64,000 nt of DNA from Pogonophryne albipinna (GCA_028583405.1 CM053260.1:25642147-25706146); one strand, 5' to 3'. Numbered from the stretch's first letter, positions 21,652 to 35,285 are shown. Notes: generated by a model not told the origin, from the letters alone. Numbers and translations: made by a program.

Positions 21652-22686
21652 GGTGCTGCTGTCCGATGCTGAGATCCTCCGTCAGATTATTAAACTGGTC
21701 TGTCTCTACAGTTCGTTGGTACGAGCGTTGTGTTTTCCAATTACTGTCGTGCCTTACCTTAAATCTTTCTACGCCCAGCTTTCTCTCTGCCCTTCCCCTT
21801 TTTCTTCCGCTTAGTAATTAAAGCTCCTTCCTCATTATATTTAGCTTTTTTGCTTTCACAGTACACAGGAAATAAGTTGTGAGAAAGAGAGACACAGAAA
21901 AATACACTTTGGATTATCAGGAGGTCCCTGACATAAACACAACATGTCTGAAACTTAGAATAAACATTTCAGAAACTTCACTATCATTCCTCATTTGGTT
22001 AATTAAAAAAAAATCATAATCAGAAATCTGACTGGTCCCTAATGTCAAAATAATTAAAAGGGTAATAAAATGACTTTTTTTTATCTGTGAAGGAAAAGTG
22101 TTTTTAACCAGAAGCTGTTTTTAACGATTACATTGGTAAGTAGAACATTATAGTAATCATAAACCTCCACTGTATGAGTGTTTTGCAGCATTGCATCTGT
22201 CTTGCTATATTAAAAGGTCCCATGTCATGCTTTTCTGGTTATTACCCGTCCCCTTGTGTGTTATGTAGCTTTGTATGCATGTGAACGGTCTGCAGAGTCA
22301 CAAACCCTCAAAGTACACCCTGTAGTGTTGTTTTACATTTTCCCTTTTAATGGACATTTCATAGCATACAGAGAGCATATTCTCTAAATTCTAAGTCAAG
22401 TCAAGTTTCCTAACATTGAAGTCTTTATCTGGTAAAGACTGTTTTAACTTTCCTTTTCTTAAGGTCATTCTGATGTAGTTTTATCTTATGCACACTCATT
22501 ATCCAGAGATAAGTTTTGGTTTCCAGTTGTAAAGAGCTGTATTCGTAAATCCATCAGGAAGTAAATCGACTCGGCTAGAGGAAGTCTCTAAAATGCTCTC
22601 TACTAAAAGAAGAACTGCAGTGCTCTGTAGCTAACCAAAAAAACAACAAACAAACCTGAAAACAATTCTTTACAATCTTTAATTAT
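21652..22686. other. 5' flank of receptor gene 1; dispersed repeat end near 22212
   Basis: The region immediately beyond the ATG (minus strand) should hold the promoter and 5' UTR, but no confident TATA box is called. Near 22212 lies AAAAGGTCCCATGTCATG, a dispersed repeat terminus shared with the Y remnant. The equivalents are 42566-43600 and 58010-59044. No other gene is seen. Confidence 0.45.
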
Positions 22687-22779
22687 GATCGGAGCATCCC
22701 TACTGAGAGACAATAACAAAAGCAGACTTACTGAACCTAAAATGTCCTTAGCAGACGTAATACTTTGGAAAACCACACG

Positions 22780-23287
22780 ATGACTAAAACTAAAACAAGA
22801 AAAACATGTTTTAAATAAATCAAAGGAAACTTATCTTGTAAAAACTAACATTTATTTTAATAACTCATTGAAAATTCACTAACTTATTATAAACTAAAAC
22901 TTAACTAAAACCAATTTAACTAACACTAAAAACGAACTAACTAAATATAACAACTAACTAAAACTATCAATCAAAACTTGTCTTAACTCACTGACTTACT
23001 ATGAACTGTAATAACTTTAAACTAAAACTTAACTAAAACTTTGTGCCCCGTGCTCTTACGGCCCGAACTGCATTGCGGTTCAGTCGCTTCGCTTTGCAAC
23101 TAAAACGTATCTTAATAACTCATTGAAAATTAATTATAAACTATTAACTATAATAACTTTAATCTAAAACTAAACTAAAACAACTAACTAAAACTAAAAC
23201 TATCAATAAAAACTTGTCTTAACTCACTGACTTACTATAAACTATAATAACTTTAAACTAAGAACTAACTAAAACCAATTCAACTAA
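22780..23287. repeat. AT-rich degenerate AACTAAAACT tract, unit 2
   Basis: Same tract as in unit 1 but shorter, because the CCAAT block and coiled-coil 3' fragment are deleted. No gene is seen. Confidence 0.75.
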
Positions 23288-25429
23288 CTAAAACTGTGTG
23301 CCCACTACTCTTAAGGCGACCCAGTTCTCGTTGGATCCGATAACGCTAAGAGGCTGCGACGGTTTGGGAGGCGGGGGAGGCAGGAGTTTCACGGTGGCGA
23401 TGGGAGGCAGGCGGGCGGTCTTTAGGATTTCTGGCAAACACTCGGACTTGATGAGGACGCGATTTGGCCGAGGTTTGTAGCCGGAGAAACCCTGGTCCCT
23501 GGCGGTTTCCTCAGCGGGGGATCCGGGGTTTTGGGAGATGGGGGGCAAGATCATCAGCTGGTTCATGTCTCCAGACTCCGACTTCCTGAGTTTCTCTTTA
23601 GCCTTCAAGTGGTCCATCTTCAGGGTATTTTTCAGTCTCTCAATCTCCTCCTTCAGGTTGTCACACTCTGCCTGGTACATCCAGAGGCTACCCTTGAACG
23701 CCATCACCTCTTTGCTCAGGCGCCTGTTTTCCCAGCTGAGCTGCTGCATCTTCTGAATGGCGTCGTTCGGCCGGCGGGCCAACATGCGCCGGAGCTCCTC
23801 GATCTCCTCGTCCTTTTGCTCCAGGAGACGTACGTTCTGAGATTTCCCAGTGAGCAAATACAGGCGGTGCTGGGCCTTCAGCACTTTCACATAGGCATGA
23901 GGGCTCTTCTTCTTCTCCCGAGTCCACTCCCGCCGCGAAATGTGTTCACGCGCACCCGGCACTTGAACGTTGCACTTTATCTTGAGCATCTTCATCTCCA
24001 GACACATTTGCCTTTTTTGGAGCTCATGTTCTTTGATGGTGAGTGTCGCCTGGTTGAGTTTCAGCTGCTGCTGCACCTCAATATTGTCTCGTGCCTGCAG
24101 CTCTTTCTCCAGCGTCTCCTTCTCCGCTGCCATCTTGGCCAACTTCTTCTCCGCCAGTATCTGGTTCCTGTCGGCAGAAACCACGCACATGTCCTGCTTC
24201 GTTTTGCTTTCCACCTGATCCTGGCGGCCTTTCCACACCTGCTTCCTCAAACAGCGATTCTCCATCCTCAACCTGGCCATCTGCACCTTCTGAACCTTGG
24301 CCTCTTGGAGTTTCTTATCCTTTTGATCAATAATTTGCTTGAGCTCAGATTGCTGCGCCTTGTCCTCACACTGCTTTTGCAGAAGGAGGTTTCTCTCCGC
24401 CTCCACTCTGTCAGTATGGGTTTTCGTCTGCGTTAGCATCTTCTCCAGCTCCACGTTAATGGCCCTCTGTTTGATGATTTCTTGGAAACGGGCGTTAGTT
24501 TCATGCATCGTCTTGCTCTCTAGATTTTGGAGTTTAATATCCCCATCACGCTTCTTCTTCACTTCGACCTCCATGTGTTTCCTGAGGTTTTGCTCCTCCA
24601 ACACCTTGTCGTCGTGCGTTTCTGCTGCCTTGATGAGGACTCTGTTTTTTTCAAACAATACTTGATTGTCGACTTTCAGGTTTGCATACTTAATTTTCCA
24701 CCCCACTATTTGATCCTCCATGTGCTCGTTCCTTTTTTTTAAATCATGTATTGTTCTGTTGTTAACATCGTCCTGTCTTCTCAGTTTGTTCAGCTCCTCT
24801 GACAGTCTCTCACACTCCTTTATCAAAACCTTCACTTTTTTTTTGTATTTTAATGCAGACTCATTAGATTCTTTCGCATCCTTCTCACGGGCTGCCACTT
24901 CCTTGTTTTTCTTCCTAATAACCTCTCCCAGCTCTTCAATTCTTTTGATGCTGAAGTTTTTAAGGCCGGTCAGCTCTTCCACATCATGAGAAACTTTCTC
25001 CACCAGCATGTTCAGCCTCCTGTTCTCCTTTGATTGGTTTCCAAAGTGTTCTGCTTCTTTCTCCTTCACTTGGCGGAGAGACTTCTCCAAAACGAATTTG
25101 TTCTTATACTCCAGATACTTTCCTTTGTAGAAGGCAGCATTCTCGTCAGAGACTTTCTTCCCACTCGCTATGTCACCTTTTAGTTGCCGGATTTCAACTC
25201 TCGACTTGTCCACTTCCTCTCTCATTATTTCGAATGCGCGCGTCGGATTTTGGACAGTACGCTTAGGGTAAGCTTTCGTCTTCTCCTCTTTTTTCAGATT
25301 CATTAAGGAAGATATATTCCTTTTATGCTCTGCGTTCTGGTTCATCAAATGTTTCTCATTGATTTTGTACCTGTCTATCGCCTCCTGCTGGGCAACAATC
25401 CTGGCTTCACGGTCGTTGGACGGCTTCAT
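23288..25429 (-). CDS. intronless coiled-coil protein, CFAP58-like (tentative), copy 2
   Basis: An intact 713-codon frame, near-identical to copies 3 and 4. It contains the AAREKDAKESNE segment and the PPIATVKLLPPPPPKPSQP tail missing in part from copy 1. A long coiled coil is predicted from composition and heptads; a role in cilia or sperm flagella is inference from the tentative CFAP58 resemblance. It lies just downstream (minus strand) of the Y remnant and has three CRE-like motifs 150-200 bp before its ATG. An open frame in all four copies argues against simple decay, but the copies may be too young for stops to have accumulated. Confidence 0.72.
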   Translation of the reverse strand: MKPSNDREARIVAQQEAIDRYKINEKHLMNQNAEHKRNISSLMNLKKEEKTKAYPKRTVQNPTRAFEIMREEVDKSRVEIRQLKGDIASGKKVSDENAAFYKGKYLEYKNKFVLEKSLRQVKEKEAEHFGNQSKENRRLNMLVEKVSHDVEELTGLKNFSIKRIEELGEVIRKKNKEVAAREKDAKESNESALKYKKKVKVLIKECERLSEELNKLRRQDDVNNRTIHDLKKRNEHMEDQIVGWKIKYANLKVDNQVLFEKNRVLIKAAETHDDKVLEEQNLRKHMEVEVKKKRDGDIKLQNLESKTMHETNARFQEIIKQRAINVELEKMLTQTKTHTDRVEAERNLLLQKQCEDKAQQSELKQIIDQKDKKLQEAKVQKVQMARLRMENRCLRKQVWKGRQDQVESKTKQDMCVVSADRNQILAEKKLAKMAAEKETLEKELQARDNIEVQQQLKLNQATLTIKEHELQKRQMCLEMKMLKIKCNVQVPGAREHISRREWTREKKKSPHAYVKVLKAQHRLYLLTGKSQNVRLLEQKDEEIEELRRMLARRPNDAIQKMQQLSWENRRLSKEVMAFKGSLWMYQAECDNLKEEIERLKNTLKMDHLKAKEKLRKSESGDMNQLMILPPISQNPGSPAEETARDQGFSGYKPRPNRVLIKSECLPEILKTARLPPIATVKLLPPPPPKPSQPLSVIGSNENWVALRVVGTQF

Positions 25430-25581
25430 TGTGACTTTATGTGAGAGGAATTGATCCTGTGTTTGGTAAATCAGTCGTCGCTTGTGTTTCTGAGTGTATT
25501 TTCTGTGAATCTCACCTCACCTCAGGCTGCAACTTTTACCTGATGAATTCTGAGGCTTTGAAGATCACCATGGTTGCAATG

Positions 25582-25628
25582 TGATGTCATCGCAGTATGT
25601 GATGTCATCGCATTCTATCATGACATCA
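25582..25628. promoter_or_regulatory. three CRE-like motifs upstream of coiled-coil copy 2
   Basis: Same three motifs and spacing as in unit 1. Confidence 0.4.
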
Positions 25629-25676
25629 CTGTCCCTTGTTCTTCTTTTCTTTAATCATCTTTTTCTTATTATTTTT

Positions 25677-26851
25677 TCACCAAATAGTACAAATACATAT
25701 ATATTCAGCCTTTTCAGCAATTGATGGGAAACTTTCAACTTTTATTTGTCCGTCCTTCACAGCAGAATAATCACATGCAGAGGAGCTGGGATTGGACATC
25801 AGTGCCTCAGCAGCTTCACCAGAGCCGTTTCTAAAGTTGATGGTAGAGTAACGCAGCGAGGCAGAGGGGTTTGTGGGAAAGTTGGCAGTGGAATAAATCG
25901 TGGTTGATGAATTTCCAGAGTCTGGCTTCTGGGGGCGCTCCTGTATTTCCTCGTAGATATCCTTCCAGGAAAGAATAGAAAACACAATTCATCCAACTTT
26001 TCAACTTCATCAACACTTTTAAAGTAACTTCAGATAAGTAGATTTCCTTGTGCATATCAAATAATAACTCAGGAAATAATGTCATACCAAGTACTAAGAC
26101 ATGTTTTGCAAGGGGATCAAATACTTATTTCCCACAGTTAAATGCAAATCAATTTTTATCTTTTATATGATGTCAATTTCTGGATTTTCTTTTTGATATT
26201 CTTACTCTCACTGTTCAAATAAACCTACCATTACAATTATAGACTGTTCAAGTGGGCAAACTTTCAAAATCTGCAAGGGATCAAGTACTTATTTCCTCCA
26301 CTGTACATACTCTAAATATATTATATAGTGAAACATTTTTGTTCTAGCTACTCAACAGCGTGTTTATAATCGTTAAATACAATACTATAAGTACATATTT
26401 TGTATTTAAAGGTCCCATGTCATGGCCATTTCTACTGATCATATTTCCATTGTTGAGGTCTACTAGAATAGATTTAAATTGTGCAATTTTCCAAAATCAC
26501 ATTGGTTTCTCAAACAGCATCTCTGTGTGGTATGTGTATTCACTCTCTGTCCTAAACGGCTTGTTGGAGCTCCTGCGTGTTCACACGTCACAGAACCCAG
26601 GAAGCAAACAATGGAAAAAGTGTGCTACCAAGCAAGCGTACTCGCGATTGAGAAACACCCTGTTTCTGTGAGAGTGAACATCCCGTTTGAACTCAGAGCA
26701 GATTTTGTTGATAAAATATATTCACAGATTGGACCGTTCACTTTGCAGAAAAACTTGAATCTGAAATCGTCTTTGTTTCCTTCGTCACATGTGATGGAGG
26801 TTTTAGCTGTTCTGTACGCAGTTTGATTAAATGGTCCTTGGCAGCCTGCAG
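25677..26851 (-). pseudogene. receptor remnant Y, unit 2
   Basis: Same structure as in unit 1: Ig fragment at 26663-26851 and tail exon at 25677-25967. One tail difference is seen (ALMSNPSS for ALMTNPSS). Confidence 0.7.
26111..26305. mobile_element. Tc1-like terminal remnant, unit 2
   Basis: Copy of the unit 1 remnant at the equivalent place. Confidence 0.55.
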
Positions 26852-27108
26852 CTACAAATAAAATAGAAAGTAAAAAATGCAAAATGTTGTTATGTGCTTC
26901 ACTGGTACAAACAAAATAACAAGAATAAACCATGAAATAAAATTTGAGTATTTGATTTCTGAAGTTTTAGGAAATATCTGTTATGTACAATCTATAGCTA
27001 ATTCTGTAGATAGATTAAATAGATCCTTGCAGCCCCCTTCATCTGCAACACAAAAATCGAAGCACAACTTTATACCAAGTTGATTTCTGTGATAAATTGT
27101 ATTTGGGG

Positions 27109-27638
27109 GGCGCCTTTCATAGCACCCAAGGACACCTTACAGGGCATAGGGGAAAGGAACAATTAAAACAGTGGATTTAGTGAAATATCAGCCGGGGTAA
27201 AACAAGACAAACAACAGTAAATGGACTACAGAAGGACACAAAAGCACACAGGGTACAGTATATAAAGAAAATGCCAGTTTGAACAGGTGGGTTTTGAATG
27301 ATGTTATGGAATCAGACTGTCGGTGTGTAGTGGCAGGGAGTTCCAGAGTGGGAGCCGAGCATCTGAAAGCTTGAGCACCCATGGTTTTGAGGCGAGAGCT
27401 TGAGACGGTGAGAAGTCCTACGGAGGAAGAGCGGAGGGTGCGGGAGGGGGTGTACTCCTGAAGGAGGTCGGTGATGTAGATGGGGGCAAGGTTATGGAGA
27501 GCTTTCTATGTGAGTAGAAGGTTTTTGTAGTCAATACGGTAGCGTTCAGGAAGTCAGTGTAGCTGAGTGAGAATGGGGGTGATGTGGTCGGATGAGTTGG
27601 TGCGGGTGATGATCCGGGCAGCAGAGTATTGAGGAGTG
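27109..27638. repeat. unclassified fish interspersed repeat, unit 2
   Basis: Copy of the unit 1 repeat with a few small indels. Confidence 0.5.
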
Positions 27639-28581
27639 GAAACAACCACCTTACAGAATCAAAGGAGCCAAACTAGAGCTGGTGTCAGTGTCACAAACGT
27701 TTAAAGCATTTTTCTGAAATAATGTTTTTATTTTTAGAAACATCAGCAAAGCTTTGTGCAGCCTGCAATAACACACAAAACAACTCAATGCAAAAGTAAA
27801 CCTTTTTTTATTATCAATATAAAAGCATTTTTTACATATACAAATGGAATATAGCATTGAATGATATTGTAAATAACAAGTGACATAATTTATTCATGTG
27901 TAAAGTCAAAAAAATAGGAAGGATTTCAAAAAGATGAATGAAATAAATGTTGCATGACATTTTGTACAGTTTACACTATACAGTAAATATATCACAGTTT
28001 GAGGCTGTGGGGAAAGGTTGCAGTGAAAGGGCAGATTAATGAGATGACGACTGTAATTACTTGAATCTAAAATGCATACATTTGATTCAGTATGTTCCTG
28101 TAGCATTCAGTAATATAAGCGCTCATCTTTAGCACAGATGTTATTTTTGATTACACAAATGTTTGACATACATACAGAGAAGCACACAAATCAAGTTTTG
28201 TGATCGTAACGATGAAGGTTGAACTCATAATGAATGTTTTGCCAACCGATCCTTATTCTTCTAAACCCTGATTTAAAGTATTATTTCTGTAACAATATAC
28301 TAAACCATGCTCCCACATACATATGTTACTACGAACCCCTGACTTTACCATAATGCAACAAACCTGCTGCCCAATTAAAACAGTATATTTCTAACCTTCG
28401 ATCAACCACACCTGTATGAAATCATATCACATGTTTGGGGATCAGTGCAGATAGGACTTCAAATCAAACAAAGTAAACTATGAAATTATTACTGAAGTGT
28501 GAAGCCTGGTTTGAATCCAAAAGCAATGAAGTGAAAAAGATGTACGGTATCTCAGGTCTGCTGTGGGTGATTGACAGTAGA

Positions 28582-28839
28582 TTAGGGTGCAGATTGGGCC
28601 TGGTCCCTCATTGTAGAATATGTGTCACAATCAACTTCAGCAGAGGTGTTGTGAGCCGTGATGGTGGAGTACTCAAGCGAGGCAGAAGGGTTTGTGGGAG
28701 CTTTGAAGGTGGAGTAATACGGCAAGGCAGAGGGGTTTGTGGGAGCGTTGGCAGTGACATAAAGTGACTGAAGTGCAGTTCCTGGACCTGTCACCTGGGG
28801 GCGCTCCTGGATCTCGTCATAGGCACGATCCTTCCACAG
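28582..28839 (-). pseudogene. receptor remnant X, unit 2: lone truncated tail exon
   Basis: The same exon without the LINE. It encodes LEYSTI and DTYSTM and stops at TAA after QSAP. It could only be used if spliced to exons of the receptor gene lying further upstream on the minus strand (gene 2), which has its own terminal exon first. Confidence 0.75.
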
Positions 28840-28952
28840 CTGAGTGAGAAACAGGAAGGATATTTATAAGCATCCTCATAATGAAGCACTCACCAGTCGG
28901 CAGAAGTTATAGCTAACATTAGCATTTATTTAAAAACAGAGCTGTTTGAATG

Positions 28953-29131
<179 letters not shown>

Positions 29132-29317
29132 CCTAGCATTACTATACTTGTGGGGACCTAAATCTGTCTACACAGTCACGTGTGAGGACTCGCCTCCCTT
29201 ATGGGGACAAAATGGAGGTCCCCATGAGGGGAATCATTAATTTTAGGGTGAAGACTTGGTTAGGTTTAGGGTAAGGGTTAAGGGTAAGGGTAAGGGTTAG
29301 GTTGAGGAAGAGCGTAG

Positions 29318-30518
29318 TAGTGATGGGAATTCCGGCTCTTCATGGTGAGCCGGATCATTTGGCTCGGCTCACCAAGAAGAGCCGGCTCTTTCGGCTCCCA
29401 AACGGCTCTTCAGTTTACCACATGTTATACCTTTTAATTAAATCAAATGTAGCCCTGTTTTGACTAATTATATGTGTACACATATATCACTTAAATTATT
29501 CAATACAACCTTTGTATTGAAGTATTCAAAAGTAAAAATTACATGTTTAATATAAATGATTTACTGTGGCCAATTGTTTTCATTGCATTTACAGACCTGT
29601 GTAACTCTCTGATACCACCCAATGAATGCATTGACTTGCTTGTAGAACCACGCTACACAAAACAGATAGCAACACCTATAAAAACTATTTTAAAAAAAAG
29701 GGGCTACTGTATCGACCTATATAAAGTATATAAATATATTTTCAAAATACCAAAAAGATCCTGCATTTTAGCCATGCCTCATTTCGCTCTATTTGCTCTT
29801 TCCAGCGCTGTTTTTGCAGGGGGCTGATTCTGTGAGCTGCAGCTGAGCACGCCCCCCTGCAGGAGAGGGGAGCGTGCTCTGAGATCAGCTGCTGGGCTGT
29901 CAGAAGAGGGGGAGAAAAAGAGATCTCCGTCCTCCGTGTTTTATTCTTCTAGAAGTAAGAAGAGAAGTAATGGGGCAGAAACCCTCCTTTTTACGCAGCG
30001 GTCCAGACATAGACATCAAACGGCGACACATATTCAGTTGCCAGTTACTTTGGCATTAGGGCAGGGATATCTAGATACTTCCCAAGGTTTGACATCATGA
30101 ATTGTGCTTCTTTTAAAGCAAGCAACGACGTTTTCAAATCTGTAATCATAAAGCTCCTCAAAAACACTATCGAAGCAGTTCCTGCCGTTGCTACGTTAGT
30201 TCAAACCTCTATGGTTCAAACCAACAGTAACAACGGACTACTTTTCTTAGCGGATGCATGTCAATTTAAATCAATACATAAAACTATTTTTTAAATCAAT
30301 AAAATCATTTTCTAAATCCATAAAAGCATTTCAATTAATATTGGGAGTGATGTCGTTACTTTGTTGAGAATGTGGCCATGTAATAAGCGGGATAATGTGC
30401 ACATTGCATAATGTGCCTTCAAGCCGATCTAGATCCCTCCGCAAAAAAACGGCTCGTTCGCGGGCGAGAGCCGGCTCCCGTCGTTCACTTAACGTCGTTC
30501 GCGACCGACACATCACGA
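29318..30518. mobile_element. non-autonomous hAT element A, unit 2
   Basis: Copy of the unit 1 element. The left duplication GAGCGTAG is at 29310-29317; the right end has mutated (CATCACGA, then GAGTGTAG at 30519-30526). It is absent from unit 3. Confidence 0.88.
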
Positions 30519-30859
30519 GAGTGTAGGGCTCCGGGGGGCGTCTATCGTTATTCCAACCCAGTTTAGATTTAACCACGCCCACTTCCGCATTACGCAAGAA
30601 CGTAGCTCTACGCGATCGCGTCATAGACTTCTTCTTCGGCAGTTATAGCGGTCGCGGTAAAGCAGGATATTGAATAGTTGTTTTTTTATCGAAGAGTCCT
30701 GAGATTGTATTACTGGTGTTTTATCATCTATAAATAGCCTGTGTGTATTCTCAAATGTCGTTTTCAGGACAAACAAAAGACGTTTTAAATATCTTATCAG
30801 CTGGTGTAAGTGCAGAATATTGAATATAACCTTGACTATTACTGTGTACTTCATTTATC

Positions 30860-31003
30860 TGACAGCATTATTTAATGATACTATTTTATATATACATTTA
30901 TTCATATACACACACACTTATATGTACTCACACATGTATTTATTCATGTATACACACAGATGTATTCATTCATTTATACACACACAGCATTATTTAATGA
31001 TAC

Positions 31004-31052
<49 letters not shown>

Positions 31053-31210
31053 TTTATTCATTTATAAACATATAAACACACACTTATATGTACTCACATA
31101 TGTATTTATTCATGTATACACACAGATGTATTCATTCATTTATACACACACTCACATATATACACTTTATATTAATTCATTTGTACACACACACATACAT
31201 ATATATATAT
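30860..31210. repeat. (TA)n and CACACA-rich low-complexity tract
   Basis: A (TA) run at about 31010-31040 lies within two imperfect copies of a ~130-bp ACACACTTATATGTACTCAC block. Confidence 0.85.
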
Positions 31211-31960
31211 AAACAAAACAACACAATATAATAAAAACAGTTGCAATAATAACATAATATGGTATGATCATTTCGACCCTTTTGTTTTTGCTCCCATATT
31301 TCAATTAAAAGATATTTTTCAAAATCAATATTGGTGGGGGCTCTTTTGCAAAGATAATCAATAACACCACCTGACAGTTGTTGCAGATTATACAGCATAC
31401 TTGTTACTTACACACATGTGCGATGGTCCCAAAAAAGCCAAAATCCGCACTGTAAAAAAATATATACATTTATTAGGCACTCTGAATAAGGGTTGACTGT
31501 GTAATAATCATGCCTTTTAATTGGTGTATATGTCTCACCAGGTGAAGGCTGGGACAGTGGGAGGGGTGAGGTAGGAACAGGGGACTGCTGAATGCTGAAG
31601 TCCCAGGATACAATCCCAAGTTGACTGCATGATCCACTTACCTGTTTGCATCAACTGCAGGAGGTCAAGCAGGGGTCATCTGATGTCCTTTAGGTTGGAT
31701 CAACACCAGCCTCTGGAAAGATTTCATGACTGCAGAGGGCAGTGGACCTTTAGTCATGTAATACTGTGATGTAGGGTAATGCATTTGTATTAACAGGGAG
31801 GTTATATTTCAGCATTTGAGATACACCTTGAGGCCTGATTTGGTAAAAAGCCCACTTACCACGACAAAGTACAGGCCATAAATGGGATATGACAAAGACA
31901 TAAGGTGAAAAACAAATGAGAAAGAAAGGCATACACATATACAAACAGGTACATAAAGGG

Positions 31961-33647
31961 TGTAGAGGGGCACTGAATACCAGTGTCCTGCCTCTAAACA
32001 GAGGGATGGCGGTGAAGAGGAGTCAGAGGGTGTAGAGGGGCACTGAATACCAGTGTCCTGCCTCTAAACAGAGGGATGGGGGTGAAGAGGAGTCAGAGCG
32101 TGTAGAGGGGCACTGAATACCAGTGTCCTGCCTCTAAACAGAGGGATGGGGGTGAAGAGGAGTCAGAGCGTGTAGAGGGGCACTGAATACCAGTGTCCTG
32201 CCTCTAGACAGAGGGATGGGGGTGAAGAGGAGTCAGAGCGTGTAGAGGGGCACTGAATACCAGTGTCCTGCCTCTAAACAGAGGGATGGGGGTGAAGAGG
32301 AGTCAGAGCGTGTAGAGGGGCACTGAATACCAGTGTCCTGCCTCTAAACAGAGGGATGGCGGTGAAGAGGAGTCAGAGGGTGTAGAGGGGCACTGAATAC
32401 CAGTGTCCTGCCTCTAAACAGAGGGATGGGGGTGAAGAGGAGTCAGAGGGTGTAGAGGGGCACTGAATACCAGTGTCCTGCCTCTAAACAGAGGGATGGC
32501 GGTGAAGAGGAGTCAGAGGGTGTAGAGGGGCACTGAATACCAGTGTCCTGCCTCTAAACAGAGGGATGGGGGTGAAGAGGAGTCAGAGCGTGTAGAGGGG
32601 CACTGAATACCAGTGTCCTGCCTCTAAACAGAGGGATGGCGGTGAAGAGGAGTCAGAGGGTGTAGAGGGGCACTGAATACCAGTGTCCTGCCTCTAAACA
32701 GAGGGATGGGGGTGAAGAGGAGTCAGAGCGTGTAGAGGGGCACTGAATACCAGTGTCCTGCCTCTAAACAGAGGGATGGCGGTGAAGAGGAGTCAGAGGG
32801 TGTAGAGGGGCACTGAATACCAGTGTCCTGCCTCTAGACAGAGGGATGGGGGTGAAGAGGAGTCAGAGCGTGTAGAGGGGCACTGAATACCAGTGTCCTG
32901 CCTCTAAACAGAGGGATGGGGGTGAAGAGGAGTCAGAGCGTGTCGAGGGGCACTGAATACCAGTGTCCTGCCTCTAGACAGAGGGATGGCGGTGAAGAGG
33001 AGTCAGAGCGTGTAGAGGGGCACTGAATACCAGTGTCCTGCCTCTAAACAGAGGGATGGGGTGAAGAGGAGTCAGAGCGTGTAGAGGGGCACTGAATACC
33101 AGTGTCCTGCCTCTAGACAGAGGGATGGGGGTGAAGAGGAGTCAGAGCGTGTAGAGGGGCACTGAATACCAGTGTCCTGCCTCTAAACAGAGGGATGGGG
33201 GTGAAGAGGAGTCAGAGCGTGTAGAGGGGCACTGAATACCAGTGTCCTGCCTCTAGACAGAGGGATGGGGGTGAAGAGGAGTCAGAGCGTGTAGAGGGGC
33301 ACTGAATACCAGTGTCCTGCCTCTAGACAGAGGGATGGGGTGAAGAGGAGTCAGAGCGTGTAGAGGGGCACTGAATACCAGTGTCCTGCCTCTAAACAGA
33401 GGGATGGGGGTGAAGAGGAGTCAGAGCGTGTAGAGGGGCACTGAATACCAGTGTCCTGCCTCTAAACAGAGGGATGGGGGTGAAGAGGAGTCAGAGCGTG
33501 TAGAGGGGCACTGAATACCAGTGTCCTGCCTCTAAACAGAGGGATGGCGGTGAAGAGGAGTCAGAGCGTGTAGAGGGGCACTGAATACCAGTGTCCTGCC
33601 TCTAGACAGAGGGATGGCGGTGAAGAGGAGTCAGAGCGTGTAGAGGG
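31961..33647. repeat. 70-bp minisatellite, about 24 copies
   Basis: Units begin TGTAGAGGGGCACTGAATAC and vary at a few fixed sites (CTCTAAACAG or CTCTAGACAG; GGATGGGGG or GGATGGCGG; CAGAGCG or CAGAGGG). Two units lack one G. Units abut with no spacers, so this is not a CRISPR array. Confidence 0.97.
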
Positions 33648-33659
33648 TGTGTGGGTCTT

Positions 33660-35285
33660 CGGTCCTATAACATAAATCAATATATATATCAATATTATGT
33701 AAAAAAAGCTAAACGTGAAATAATAAGTATGTGGATCAGTAAACTCACTTCATTTCCCCACGAGTACTCTTGAGTGTCGTGTGCATTTTTGCTTGACAGC
33801 AGGTGTTCTTGCTGCTTTTGGCTGCTCTCGGGTTCACCCTATGCTGACACTTATAACTTGCCTGAACAAAATAAAGCAGATTTATTATAGTGCAGGTCAA
33901 AGTAAAAAGGATCATTAAAAGGTAACTTCAAGAAATATCAACAAGACAACACTTACTTTGAAAAGCACCCGCTTCCCCAACCTGGGTCGGGTAACATCCA
34001 CCCTCCATGTTAAAATCCACACACATAATACTGTGTCAGCTCAGAATACCAGTAAGAGTTGTGCCATGATCTGAAGAACTAAAGAGGACCATGAGGTTTA
34101 AAATGTACTGACTTTACTTAGAACTAGAGTAAAAACACATTATACTGGCAGGCTTAAAAAGTCTGAAAAATAAAAATCCAACCCTCAAAATCCTAAAACA
34201 TTGGTATAGTTATGCTAAAATGTTTATATTCTCTTTACATGTACTTCATGTGCTTGCATGTTATTCTTTGTAATGCCTTGTCTTTTATCTGGACAATAAG
34301 TCTGTTATTAAGTGGTATAGTTTAGATGATGATGATGATGATGTGTAATCAAATCAAGTTTTATTTATATAGCACATTTATAAACGATGTTTGGTGGAGC
34401 CAAAGTGCTGTACATATAATAAAAATAGCCTACAGTAGAGACACTTTACAGCAAATACAACAGCACAGATTGTTCAGAATATCAGTATGAGAAAAAACAA
34501 CACCCTCTGTCTATGTTTAGGTGAGGCATTGATATGAGCAAACACATCCGATGTAATTTGATGTTCATCATACTATTGAGAGATAGGTCTTATCAGATAC
34601 CTTCAACTGCGGGTACTCCATATTGTTCTGTGTGCCTCCAGAGCACACTAAAACACGAGGTCTGAAATGAAAGCAAAAACAAGAGCCTATAGTTATTCAG
34701 GTACTATTCTGATGCTAATACTTTAGTACTTATACTTGAGTATTTCTACACTCTGGTACTTGTACCTTTACTTAAGTACAAGATCTTATCACTTCTTACA
34801 CCTCTGGAAAGCACTTTTATGTAAAGGAATACATTTTTATAAATGTCCCAACATTTCATTTTTACATTTTACAAACGTTAATATGTTATCAATGTCAAAT
34901 GTTATATGTTGTATTATATAACAACATAGACATTAAATAAAATATTAAATAGATACCTTTACATCCTAAACAGAAGGTCAAAACGTTAATATGTTCCATG
35001 ACAAACAAAAAAACGAAACATTATATAGGCTATATATACAGATGTTTGCTAATGTATCCCTCTTATATCCATCAGGAATAATATTAAATGATGAATTAAC
35101 ATTACCTCAGCACTGCATAAGTGTGGTCGTCAGTCATATTGACAAAGAAGCACTATTATAGAAGCACTATTATCGTTTAAAAAGACGGTATTTCGCTTGT
35201 CAGATTCGCGGGTGTGCCGCAGATTCAGATTTCGCGGGTGTGCCGCGTGAGGCAGTGATGTAACCATAGGGATGTAACGCCAGGT
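33660..35285. other. inner right half of the inverted-repeat segment, no gene seen
   Basis: AT-rich, with a short (GAT)n at about 34328 and the common fish repeat at 34343-34500. No ORF above about 60 codons looks real. Confidence 0.45.

Noticed and set aside
31961..33647. CRISPR-like regular repeat array
   Set aside because: Units of 70 bp abut without unique spacers, and the setting is a vertebrate genome; it is a minisatellite.
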